A stretch of 64,000 nt of DNA from Arthrobacter sp. StoSoilA2 (GTDB lineage Bacteria; Actinomycetota; Actinomycetes; Actinomycetales; Micrococcaceae), in the NCBI RefSeq assembly GCF_019977195.1, contig NZ_AP024643.1:186001-250000 (forward strand). The letters run 5' to 3'. The notes under the pieces were generated by a model that worked only from the letters and a program-made list of their open reading frames with translations, did no database searches and was not told where the DNA came from. The translations under genes were made by a program, and so were the position numbers. Of this stretch, positions 50,498 through 58,544 are shown one piece after another. Within the stretch, counting starts at the first letter, position 1. Each line of letters begins with the position of its first letter.

Positions 50498-51997
50498 ATG
50501 AAAGAGGAAAACACTGTGAGTAATCACCACACCGGGCGGCTTTGGAAGACCGCCGCCGCCACGATTGCCGGGGCGGTGTTGGCGATGTCCTTCTCCGTGG
50601 CCCCGGCTTCGGCTGCGCCCCTGGTTGACGGGGACACGACCGGTTCCATCACGGTCCATAAGTTCGAACGTCCCTCCACCCCGACGGGCCTGCCGAACAA
50701 CGGCACGTCCGTGGACACGACCGGTCTGACACCGTTGGCCGGTATCGAGTTCACCATTGAGCAGGTCAACACCATTGACCTGTCCACCAACGCCGGCTGG
50801 GACGCCGCGCACAACCTCTCCAGCGTCTTCGCCCCGGCCGATCCCAACGGTTCGATCACCGGCGCCGGGTACACCCTGGGTGCTGCCCAGGTGAAGACCA
50901 CCGACGCTGCCGGCACCGCAGCGTTCACCGCCTTGCCGGTGGGCCTGTACCTGGTGACGGAAACGAACTACCCGGCCGGTGTGACACCCTCGGCCCCGTT
51001 CCTGGTCTCCGTTCCGTTGACGGACCCGGATAACAACGACAACTGGATCTACGACGTCCACGTCTACCCGAAGAACTCCGTCGCCGGTGCTGAAAAGACC
51101 GTCACGGACGCCCCGGACGTGAAGCTCGGGGACCAGATCGACTTCACCATCACCGGTGACATCCCGAACGAAGCCGTCATCGATGGCTACAAGATCGTGG
51201 ACGTCCTGGACCAGAAACTGACCTACATCGGCGCGTCCGCGACCCTCGCTGACGGCACACCCCTGACCGCGGGCACGGACTACACCGTGAACTTCGACGC
51301 CGCGAACAACACCGTCTCGGTCATCTTCACCCCCGCCGGTCTTGCCAAACTGGCAGCCCACACCGACACCCGCGTGCAGGTCATGGTCAACACCAAGGTC
51401 AACACCATCGGTGAAATCGAAAACGAAGCCCTCGTTTACCCCAACGCTGCCAGCTTCACCATCGCCCCGGGCCAGCCCGGCGGCCCGGTCGTCACACCCC
51501 CGGTCGTGACCAAGTGGGGCGAAATGACCCTGCAGAAGGTCAACGAGAACGGTGCAGCCCTTGCCGGTGCCGCGTTCTCCGTCTACACCAACGAAGCCGA
51601 CGCGAAAGCCGGAACGAACCCGGTAGACCTCAACGGCCAGAGCGTCTTCACCGTCGCCGCGGACGGCACCCTGACGATCTCGGGCCTGCGCTACTCGGCC
51701 TGGGCCAACGGCGCAGCCGTGGCACCCGGAACCCCGGACTACCGCACCTACTACCTCGTGGAAACCACCGCCCCGGCAGGCTACGAACTGCTCGCCGAGC
51801 CGGTGTCCTTCCTGATCAACAGCACCACCACCGGCGTCGGGATCGACCTGCAAGTCAAGAACATCCCCTCCAACAGCGGCTTTGAACTGCCGCTGACCGG
51901 TGGCGTCGGAACCGGCATCCTCTACGCAGCAGGAGCCCTCCTCGTCGCCGGCGCAGCCCTGATGCTCGTCCGCAACCGCCGCACCAACAACAACTAA
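50498..51997 (+). CDS. isopeptide-stabilised major pilin, LPLTG-anchored (SpaH/EbpB type)
   Basis: 499 residues from ATG 50498; a GTG at 50516 with AGAGG Shine-Dalgarno would give 493. Signal peptide ends at PASAA. Pilin motif WIYDVHVYPKN (~183-193), whose Lys is the polymerisation nucleophile for the sortase. Two CnaB/isopeptide-type domains follow, with the E-box YYLVETTAPAGYELL near residue 425. LPLTG at ~464-468, a membrane helix and the RNRRTNNN tail complete it. It is the backbone subunit of a covalently linked pilus; the sortase follows 153 bp later. Confidence 0.93.
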   Translation: MKEENTVSNHHTGRLWKTAAATIAGAVLAMSFSVAPASAAPLVDGDTTGSITVHKFERPSTPTGLPNNGTSVDTTGLTPLAGIEFTIEQVNTIDLSTNAGWDAAHNLSSVFAPADPNGSITGAGYTLGAAQVKTTDAAGTAAFTALPVGLYLVTETNYPAGVTPSAPFLVSVPLTDPDNNDNWIYDVHVYPKNSVAGAEKTVTDAPDVKLGDQIDFTITGDIPNEAVIDGYKIVDVLDQKLTYIGASATLADGTPLTAGTDYTVNFDAANNTVSVIFTPAGLAKLAAHTDTRVQVMVNTKVNTIGEIENEALVYPNAASFTIAPGQPGGPVVTPPVVTKWGEMTLQKVNENGAALAGAAFSVYTNEADAKAGTNPVDLNGQSVFTVAADGTLTISGLRYSAWANGAAVAPGTPDYRTYYLVETTAPAGYELLAEPVSFLINSTTTGVGIDLQVKNIPSNSGFELPLTGGVGTGILYAAGALLVAGAALMLVRNRRTNNN

Positions 51998-52150
51998 CAC
52001 CCACTGCAGGGCGCCGCTACCGCGGCCCCCGCAGCAACCCCAAGAGGGGAAGAACGCCAACCAGGCGCTCTTCCCCACTTGCATTCCCTTCTGCAGTCTC
52101 CATGACTGCTGCACTGTTCCAATCGACTCACCCCAGCTACAGGAATCTTG

Positions 52151-53092
52151 ATGACACACGCCCCAACCCGCACCCGTCGTGGACTCCGGTATCTGACCGG
52201 ACCCTGGAGCCGGCAACGGCTCCTGATCGTGGTGGTCGCGGTGATGGGCGTCGGGATCCTGCTTTATCCCACGGCGGCAGCCTGGTTCTCGGATCGCGTC
52301 CATGCCACCGAGATCAGCGGGTACGTGGACTCTGTCCAGACCATGAACCCTTCCGCGAAGAAGTCCCTCCTGGACCAGGCCCGGGAGTTCAATGAAGAAC
52401 TGCCCTCAGGGCCCCTCCGGGACCCTTACTCCTTGAACGAAGCCGGCGAGCAAACCACCATTGGTGCCGGCTCCGAGGCGTACAAGAAGATGTTGGCTGT
52501 GGGGCCTGGAGGAATGATGGGCCGCATCAGCATTCCCTCCATCCACGCAGATTTGCCCATCTTCCACGGTACGGACGAGGACACTCTCTCCAAAGGTGCC
52601 GGCCACCTCTTCGGGTCCGCGCTGCCAGTGGGCGGCGAAGGCACTCATAGTGTCTTGAGTGCCCACTCAGGATTCGTCAATGCCACCCTTTTCGACGACT
52701 TGGACAAAGTTCATGAAGGCGATGTTTTCAGCATCAACGTGCTCGACGAGACCATCTACTACAAGGTCGACCAAATCCTCACGGTCCTGCCCGACCAAAC
52801 CGAGGCCCTGCGCAAAGTCGAGGGCAAGGATTACCTCACACTCATTACCTGCACCCCCAAAGGCATCAACAGCCACAGACTCCTGGTTCGGGGCGAACGA
52901 ACCACAGCCCCCACCAGCGCTGACGGACCCCGCACTCTGCCGTCCACTACAACAGACCCCGGATTCCCCTGGTGGATTCTCGGCATCACCGGTTCGATAG
53001 CCCTCGCCATCATCGCCACCAAGCCACGCAGGCGGCCCTCTGACGAAGAGCACGGGCCCTCTGGCGAAGAGCACTGGCTCTTTGACGAATAG
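52151..53092 (+). CDS. class C (pilus-assembly) sortase
   Basis: 313 residues from ATG 52151. Two membrane helices (22-44 and 272-291) frame the catalytic domain. The lid motif Asp91-Pro92-Tyr93, catalytic His172 (LSAHSG), Cys234 (TLITCTP) and Arg243 (HRLLVRGER) are all present, the class C signature. A short acidic tail with a duplicated (D/G)EEH unit follows the second helix. It polymerises the major pilin and joins the tip protein; a housekeeping class E/A-type sortase must be elsewhere. Confidence 0.94.
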   Translation: MTHAPTRTRRGLRYLTGPWSRQRLLIVVVAVMGVGILLYPTAAAWFSDRVHATEISGYVDSVQTMNPSAKKSLLDQAREFNEELPSGPLRDPYSLNEAGEQTTIGAGSEAYKKMLAVGPGGMMGRISIPSIHADLPIFHGTDEDTLSKGAGHLFGSALPVGGEGTHSVLSAHSGFVNATLFDDLDKVHEGDVFSINVLDETIYYKVDQILTVLPDQTEALRKVEGKDYLTLITCTPKGINSHRLLVRGERTTAPTSADGPRTLPSTTTDPGFPWWILGITGSIALAIIATKPRRRPSDEEHGPSGEEHWLFDE

Positions 53093-53131
53093 ACAGCAGC
53101 GCCGGGAGCGTTCAGCGCATAGTCTAGGCGC

Positions 53132-53911
53132 ATGACGACTCGAGCCAATGAACTCACCGCCCTGGTCACCGGTGCCACGGCCGGGCTCGGTGCGGAATTC
53201 GCGCGCCAGCTCGCCGAAGCCGGACACCACCTCGTCCTGGTAGCCCGCGATGAAGAACGCCTCAAGGAAAAGGCTGAGGAGTTCGAACGCGACTTTAGTA
53301 TCTCGGCGGAGGTTCTGTCCGCCGACCTGACTACCGACGTCGGGGTTTCCTTGGTGGCTGACCGCTTGCGGGACGCGGCGCGACCCGTGGATGTCCTGGT
53401 CAACAACGCCGGAATCGGACTCTTGAAGTCGTTCGAGCAGAACGATGTGGAGGAAGAAAGGCGGCACCTACGCCTTCACGTTCAGACACCGATGGAGCTG
53501 TGCCACGCGGCGCTGGAAGTCATGCTGGCACGTGGCAAGGGCCGGATCATCAACGTTGCCAGCGTCGCAGCCTTCGCCAACAGGGGCACCTACTCGGCGG
53601 CCAAAGCCTGGCAGGTGACGTTCAGCCGTTGGGCGAATATTGCATATGTGAAGTCCGGCGTGCAGGTCACAGCGGTGTGCCCTGGTTTCACGCACACAGA
53701 ATTCCACGACCGCATGGGCATGGATAAGTCCGTGGCGCCGAGATTCCTGTGGCTCACCGCCGAGCGCGTGGTGCGGGAAGGGCTGGAGGACAACGCCGCG
53801 GGCAAGGCTGTTTCCATCCCGACGCGTCGATACAAAGTGGTTAGCTTCTTTGCGCGTATCTTGCCGGCGAAGCTTACCTCCGGCCCGCCGCGCCGGCCCC
53901 TGCAGCCCTAG
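53132..53911 (+). CDS. short-chain dehydrogenase/reductase (DltE/YqjQ-like)
   Basis: 259 residues. Cofactor motif TGATAGLGAEFARQLAEAG (~residues 10-28), NNAGIGLLKSF, catalytic Ser in NVASVAAF and YSAAKAWQ (Tyr-x-x-x-Lys), then VCPGFTHTEFHDRMGMDK. NADP-type classical SDR, substrate unknown. Its 3' end overlaps the convergent FUSC gene by 38 bp. Confidence 0.92.
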   Translation: MTTRANELTALVTGATAGLGAEFARQLAEAGHHLVLVARDEERLKEKAEEFERDFSISAEVLSADLTTDVGVSLVADRLRDAARPVDVLVNNAGIGLLKSFEQNDVEEERRHLRLHVQTPMELCHAALEVMLARGKGRIINVASVAAFANRGTYSAAKAWQVTFSRWANIAYVKSGVQVTAVCPGFTHTEFHDRMGMDKSVAPRFLWLTAERVVREGLEDNAAGKAVSIPTRRYKVVSFFARILPAKLTSGPPRRPLQP

Positions 53912-54977
53912 GAGCCGCAACCACTGGTGCCCTGACCAGCACCGCTACCGCGATTCCAACCACCGCTCCGACAAACGTCTCGACGGCCCGCTCCATCACC
54001 AGCACACCCGGATCCATGGGCGACGCCAGTTGGGCGATGAGCAGGACCACGGGCGTGAAGAACACCATGGCCCAGCCGTAGTGCCGCGCCATGAACAGCT
54101 CAGTGGGGAACTGGCAAAGGACCACCACAATGGCCAGGACGATGGCAGCATGGCCGGGGAAATACTGCAGCGGTGACAACGGACTTGGGAAAAGTACGAC
54201 GGCGACCACCGCCAACCCGAGGAACGTTCCCACGATGCGGTGGATGCCTCGGTGAACGCGGCTCGGGAGGTCCGCACCTGCCAAGGGTACGGCTGCTGCG
54301 GCCATGGCCCAATGCGGATGGCCGCTCCCACTCAGAACGCCACAAGCGCCGGCAGCACTGACAGCGAGAGTGTAGCGGGCCGCATGAACAAGGGCAGATT
54401 GCCGTAAGGGTCCGCGGAGGACGGGGACATCGCGGGCAGCGCCCGGCTCCCACCTTCGGTGCCGAAGCCAGCCAGCGAATCCGACCAGAATCGAGAACGC
54501 CGCCGAAGCTGCACCGATCAGCACCGCCGTCAGGAACGGAACGCTGGTGGGGACCGACGCGCACGCCCCCAGGGCGAGGATGCCGAAGAAAGGCCCGATC
54601 GGTTTAAGACGCACTGCGTCTGCATATAAGGAACCTGCGCCGGCAAAGAGCGTCGCCACCAGCACCAGCCACCAGGAATGGATGTGATTGACGGAAAGAA
54701 GCGTGCCGATCGTGAGCCCGCCAACCAGAACAAGTGCGGCTTGGGCTTGGTGTTTGAGCCGCAGTTGGTGGGTTTCGTTGCGTCCGTACATTCCGGTGAG
54801 CGCGCCGAACACCGCATACATCATGAGGTCCGGACGGCCCACGAGAATCAGGACCAGCCCCGGAACTGCGACACTGAGGGCCACCCGAACCGCCGACAGG
54901 CGGTCGTTGTTTGGCGGCCCCAGCCTGTGGAGCTCCCGGGCATGCGCCATGAATGCGGGCAGGGAAAACACCACCAA
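53874..54977 (-). CDS. FUSC-family inner-membrane protein
   Basis: 367 residues from GTG 54977 (ATG 54950 is an alternative; neither has a clear Shine-Dalgarno). Two sets of helices with FUSC-like repeats, e.g. LMMYAVFGALTGMYGRNETHQLRLK in the first half and HWAMAAAAVPLAGADLPSRVHRGIHRIVGTFLGLAV in the second. Members resemble the aromatic acid exporter AaeB and fusaric acid resistance proteins. Ends in an Ala/Gly/Arg-rich tail that overlaps the SDR gene on the other strand. Confidence 0.85.
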   Translation of the reverse strand: MVVFSLPAFMAHARELHRLGPPNNDRLSAVRVALSVAVPGLVLILVGRPDLMMYAVFGALTGMYGRNETHQLRLKHQAQAALVLVGGLTIGTLLSVNHIHSWWLVLVATLFAGAGSLYADAVRLKPIGPFFGILALGACASVPTSVPFLTAVLIGAASAAFSILVGFAGWLRHRRWEPGAARDVPVLRGPLRQSALVHAARYTLAVSAAGACGVLSGSGHPHWAMAAAAVPLAGADLPSRVHRGIHRIVGTFLGLAVVAVVLFPSPLSPLQYFPGHAAIVLAIVVVLCQFPTELFMARHYGWAMVFFTPVVLLIAQLASPMDPGVLVMERAVETFVGAVVGIAVAVLVRAPVVAAPRAAGAGAAGRR

Positions 54978-55162
54978 TCATTCAAGGCTTATGGGTGAAC
55001 TATCAGTATCGAAAAGTATCAGGAGGCCATGCTGGCCCGCCACAAGCCCGGTCACAACCCGTAGCAAGGCACTGGCAGTACCCCTTACGTCAGTGCCTCC
55101 CAAATGGCTTGGGAAGGTTGTTGACTGGATCAATCGAGTTATTCGAAGCAAAGGGAGGCATC

Positions 55163-56149
55163 ATGCACACACGGACACTTGGGCAAGGCCTGGAGGTCTC
55201 CGCCATCGGGCTTGGCTGCATGGGCATGTCCCAAAGCTACGGCCCAAATCCGGGGGACCGGGCGGCGATGATCAAGGTGCTCCGCGAAGCAGTGGAGATC
55301 GGAATCAATTTCTTTGACACGGCCGAGGTGTACGGGCCGTTCGTCAACGAGGAACTCGTCGGCGAGGCGCTTGCTCCTATCAAGGACCAGGTAGTCATTG
55401 CCACGAAATTCGGCTGGCGGATCGAAGACGGCAAGTCCGTTGGGCTGGACAGTTCTCCTGAACGGATCAAACGTGTGGCGGACGAGTCGCTCCGCAGGCT
55501 TGGGGTGGAAACCCTGGACCTCTTTTATCAGCACCGTGTTGATCCCAACGTGCCCATCGAGGACGTCGCGGGAGCTGTGGGTGAGCTGGTCCAGGCCGGT
55601 AAAGTACGCCACTTCGGCCTGTCCGAGGCATCCGCCAGCACTATTCGCGCGGCCCACGCGGTCTTTCCCGTGACCGCTGTCCAGAGTGAATATTCGTTGT
55701 GGACACGGGATCCGGAACCGGAGGTGCTGCCCGCCCTCGCGGAACTCGGCATCGGCTTTGTCCCGTTCAGCCCACTCGGCAAGGGATTCCTCACGGGCAC
55801 TGTGGATCCGTCCACCCAATTTTCGCCGGGTGACGTCCGAGGCACTATCCCTCGATTCACCGCAGAAAACCGGGCGGCCAACCAGGCACTGGTGGATCAT
55901 GTGGCCGAACTCGCCGCCTCGAAAGGTGCATCACCCGGTCAGATCGCGCTGGCTTGGCTTCACGCGCAGCAGCCACGGATCGTCCCGATCCCGGGCACAC
56001 GGCGTCGGGAACGACTTGATGAGAATGCTGACGCAACCAAGGTTGCGCTATCCGCTGATGAAGTTGCCGATCTGGATGCCATGGCCAGCCGGATCGGGGT
56101 GCAGGGCAACCGCTACAACGATCAACACATGGGCCTCGTGGGAAGGTGA
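55163..56149 (+). CDS. aldo/keto reductase (YakC/AKR13-like)
   Basis: 328 residues from ATG 55163 with an excellent Shine-Dalgarno (AAGGGAGG). It begins MHTRTLGQGLEVSAIGLGCMGMSQSYG, with catalytic DTAEVYGPF, IATKFGWRI and LFYQHRVDPNVP and C-terminal IVPIPGTRRRERLDENA. The 185-bp gap upstream contains AGTATC repeats and an 11-codon ORF after AGGAGG, but no clear feature. Probably a detoxifying carbonyl reductase. Confidence 0.93.
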   Translation: MHTRTLGQGLEVSAIGLGCMGMSQSYGPNPGDRAAMIKVLREAVEIGINFFDTAEVYGPFVNEELVGEALAPIKDQVVIATKFGWRIEDGKSVGLDSSPERIKRVADESLRRLGVETLDLFYQHRVDPNVPIEDVAGAVGELVQAGKVRHFGLSEASASTIRAAHAVFPVTAVQSEYSLWTRDPEPEVLPALAELGIGFVPFSPLGKGFLTGTVDPSTQFSPGDVRGTIPRFTAENRAANQALVDHVAELAASKGASPGQIALAWLHAQQPRIVPIPGTRRRERLDENADATKVALSADEVADLDAMASRIGVQGNRYNDQHMGLVGR

Positions 56150-56194
56150 CAGCAACACTGAGCGCTGCCCGGCAGAGTCTGGGAAGATCAAGGT

Positions 56195-56662
56195 ATGCCC
56201 GTAGCTTTCGTCTGCCGAACCCGCTCCGCCATGTCACCGCAGGAGTTGTTCGACCTCTCCCGAAACATCGACGCCCATGTGGGGTCGATGACCAAAAGCA
56301 GGGAAAAGGCCATAGGCGGCGTCACCACAGGCCTGATCTCCGAAGGCGAGCAGGTCACCTGGCAGGCGTGGCACCTCGGAGTCCGTTTCCGCATGACCAG
56401 CCGCATCACGCATATGGACGCACCGGCGTCGTTCACTGACGAGCAGGTGCGGGGCCCGTTCAAGTACCTCCGCCACACCCATGAGTTCCGGCAGGACGGC
56501 AGCGGGACGCTGATGGTGGACACCGTGGAGTTCGCTGCCCCGTTCGGGCCGCTGGGCCGCCTGCTGGAAAAGCTGGTTCTGGCCAGATACCTGCAGGACT
56601 TGATCGAAACCCGCAATGGGTTCCTCGTAGGACAGGCACCACCCGCACTGGATAAACGGTGA
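56195..56662 (+). CDS. SRPBCC-family ligand-binding protein
   Basis: 155 residues. It opens with AFVCRTRSAMSPQELFDLSRNIDAH and has the helix-grip pattern, including VTWQAWHLGVRFRMTSRITHMDAPASF and the C-terminal GPLGRLLEKLVLARYLQDLIETRNGFL helix. This is a START/Bet v1-type hydrophobic ligand-binding fold of unknown ligand. Its stop overlaps the GNAT start (GTGA at 56659-56662). Confidence 0.85.
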   Translation: MPVAFVCRTRSAMSPQELFDLSRNIDAHVGSMTKSREKAIGGVTTGLISEGEQVTWQAWHLGVRFRMTSRITHMDAPASFTDEQVRGPFKYLRHTHEFRQDGSGTLMVDTVEFAAPFGPLGRLLEKLVLARYLQDLIETRNGFLVGQAPPALDKR

Positions 56663-57174
56663 TCCGGCTAGCTCGAACAGACGATCTCCCGCGTTTGCAG
56701 GACATCGAACGGGCTGCGGGGGAAGCCTTTCGGGGACTGGGCATGGATCAGATCGCGGACGACGAACCCTTCTCCTCGGACGAGATGAACGTCTACGTAG
56801 GTGCCGGGCGTGCCTGGGTGTGGGTTGATGGGCTGGACTACCCCTTGGCGTATCTATTGACGGACATTGTTGATGGCAACGCGCACGTGGAGCAAGTTAG
56901 CGTGCACCCGGATCAAGCGCATCAAGGACTCGGCCGCGAACTGCTGCATGCGGCAAGGGTGTGGGCAAGGGGGCATGGCATGCATCGCCAGACCCTGAGC
57001 ACCTTTCGCGACGTGCCGTGGAATGCGCCGTACTACCGGAGGTTGGGGTTCCAAACGCTCGACGCCGGCAGCTGGGGTCCTGAGCTGGCCAGGCTCATGG
57101 AGCACGAAGCTGAGTTGGGGCTGACGCGTTGGCCTCGGGTCGCCATGTGGCGTCCTGTGGTTCCGCCGACGTAG
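56659..57174 (+). CDS. GNAT-family N-acetyltransferase
   Basis: 171 residues from GTG 56659. Acetyl-CoA binding loop HQGLGRELLHAARVWARGHG, preceded by VEQVSVHPDQAHQG, and the strand-6 pattern TLSTFRDVPWNAPYYRRLGF. Coupled to the SRPBCC gene. Substrate unknown. Confidence 0.92.
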   Translation: MIRLARTDDLPRLQDIERAAGEAFRGLGMDQIADDEPFSSDEMNVYVGAGRAWVWVDGLDYPLAYLLTDIVDGNAHVEQVSVHPDQAHQGLGRELLHAARVWARGHGMHRQTLSTFRDVPWNAPYYRRLGFQTLDAGSWGPELARLMEHEAELGLTRWPRVAMWRPVVPPT

Positions 57175-57177
57175 CTA

Positions 57178-57579
57178 CTATTCAGCCACCAACTCAACTT
57201 CATAACTGTCAGTGTTGATCAAATACGCCGCGTAGTGGTCCGGACCGCCGGCGTGCGGGTACTTCGACTCGAACATCTCGTACCACCCGGCGTCGGCACC
57301 GAGCGCGCGGATCCGGTCCACATTTTCCCGGGTGCCGGCATGGAAGGCCACATGATTGAGCCCGGGATCAGTGCGCCGGTGGGCCGTTCCGGTGATGGCA
57401 TCCGTGCCTTCCACCACCACGTACGTGCCATTGAGCTTCCAGCTGTAGCCAGTGGGCCACTCCTGGAAAGGCTTGTAACCAAGCTCGCCTAAGAGCCAGC
57501 CCCACTCCTCCCGGGCTCGTTCAAGGTGCGGCACCCAGATCTCAAGGTGATGGATCGAACCCACAGTTGCGTCAGGCAT
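57178..57579 (-). CDS. VOC-family (glyoxalase/bleomycin-resistance-fold) protein
   Basis: 133 residues, one full two-module VOC domain. The N-terminal metal ligand region is SIHHLEIWVPHLERAREEWGWLL and the second module is GLNHVAFHAGTRENVDRI with YHAYL-like GPDHYAAYLINTDSYEVELV. Unlike the gene at 29902 it is intact. Dioxygenase or lyase function cannot be decided from sequence. Confidence 0.9.
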   Translation of the reverse strand: MPDATVGSIHHLEIWVPHLERAREEWGWLLGELGYKPFQEWPTGYSWKLNGTYVVVEGTDAITGTAHRRTDPGLNHVAFHAGTRENVDRIRALGADAGWYEMFESKYPHAGGPDHYAAYLINTDSYEVELVAE

Positions 57580-57611
57580 GCGCCGAGTCTACGAGACTTG
57601 GCGTGGCAGCG

Positions 57612-58544
57612 TCAGGGATTCGACGGCGGCTTGAGCCGTACGCGGACAGCGGCGCCTGCACAGAGGATCACGGCGAGCCCGCCAACAGCGGTGGTCCACG
57701 TCATCGACTCTCCCAAAAGCAGGCTTGCCCACGCGATGGTCATGACCGGTTGGACCAGTTGGATCTGGCTGACCTGTGCCATGGGTCCGATCGCCAGGCC
57801 GTGGTACCAGGCGAAGAATCCGAGGAACATGCTCACAACTCCCAGGTAAGCGAAGGACAACCACTGAACTGGCGTAGCAGAGGGCGCTCCCGATCCCAGT
57901 GAAAGGACCGTCAGCAGCAGCATGACAGGAGAGGCGACAACCAGCGCCCACGAGATTGTCTGCCACGGGCCGAGTTCGCGCGCCAGCAGACCTCCTTCTG
58001 CATAGCCTATTGCTGCCGCAATCACGGCGCCGAGGAGCAGCAGGTCGGCCCAATGAAGCTGACCGAAACCGCCGGACTGAACCAGCGCGAAAACCAGCGC
58101 GGCGATAACACCTATGGCGGTCAGGACCCAGAACAGGAGCCGCGGACGTTCACGGCCCCGGATCACCGCTACCGTTGCCGTGGCCGCAGGCAGTAGCGCG
58201 ATGACGATGGCTCCGTGGCTTGCGGTGGTGGATGTCAGTGCGAACGTTGTCAGCAAGGGGAAGCCCGCAACGATGCCACCGGCCACCACAATCAGTCGAA
58301 CCCACTGGAAGCCCTGCGGAAAGCGTTGGCGGGTCAGGCCCAAGGCCAGTGCTGCAAGAATGGCCGCAACAACGGCCCTGCCTGCCCCAATGAACAGCGG
58401 AGATAGGCCTTCAACGGCAACCCGGGTGAAGGGCACCGTGAACGAGAATGCGACAACGCCAAGAAGGCCCCACCAGATGCCGGTCGACGTCCGCCTGGAT
58501 ACCACTGGCCTTGAAAGTGTAGTAGCGCTACTATTGTGACTCAT
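57612..58544 (-). CDS. EamA/DMT-family transporter
   Basis: 310 residues from ATG 58544 with ten hydrophobic helices in two EamA repeats (WWGLLGVVAFSFTVPFTRVA and LLLGAVIAAAIGYAEGGLLA start them). The ATG overlaps by two bases with the divergent regulator's ATG at 58543, so one of the two mRNAs must be nearly leaderless, unless this protein starts at GTG 58505 (AAGG Shine-Dalgarno three bases upstream). A MocR-type regulator beside an EamA exporter is a common pairing for amino acid or amine efflux. Confidence 0.88.
   Translation of the reverse strand: MSHNSSATTLSRPVVSRRTSTGIWWGLLGVVAFSFTVPFTRVAVEGLSPLFIGAGRAVVAAILAALALGLTRQRFPQGFQWVRLIVVAGGIVAGFPLLTTFALTSTTASHGAIVIALLPAATATVAVIRGRERPRLLFWVLTAIGVIAALVFALVQSGGFGQLHWADLLLLGAVIAAAIGYAEGGLLARELGPWQTISWALVVASPVMLLLTVLSLGSGAPSATPVQWLSFAYLGVVSMFLGFFAWYHGLAIGPMAQVSQIQLVQPVMTIAWASLLLGESMTWTTAVGGLAVILCAGAAVRVRLKPPSNP
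58520..58533. promoter_or_regulatory. perfect 14-bp palindrome at the EamA/MocR divergent starts
   Basis: TAGTAGCGCTACTA is exactly self-complementary and lies 10 bp before the regulator ATG, inside the first codons of the EamA gene if 58544 is its start. Candidate binding site of the MocR-type regulator. Confidence 0.65.

Noticed and set aside
50405..52303. 632-residue open frame on the minus strand antisense to the major pilin
   Set aside because: It lies opposite the pilin and start of the sortase, is low-complexity Gly/Val/Asp/Arg-rich and has no recognisable domain. A typical antisense shadow in high-GC DNA.
55029..55070. 11-codon ORF (MLARHKPGHNP) after AGGAGG upstream of the aldo/keto reductase
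   Set aside because: It has a Shine-Dalgarno but no leader-peptide logic (no codon run matching a pathway) and no adjacent attenuator. Left as an unremarkable short ORF.
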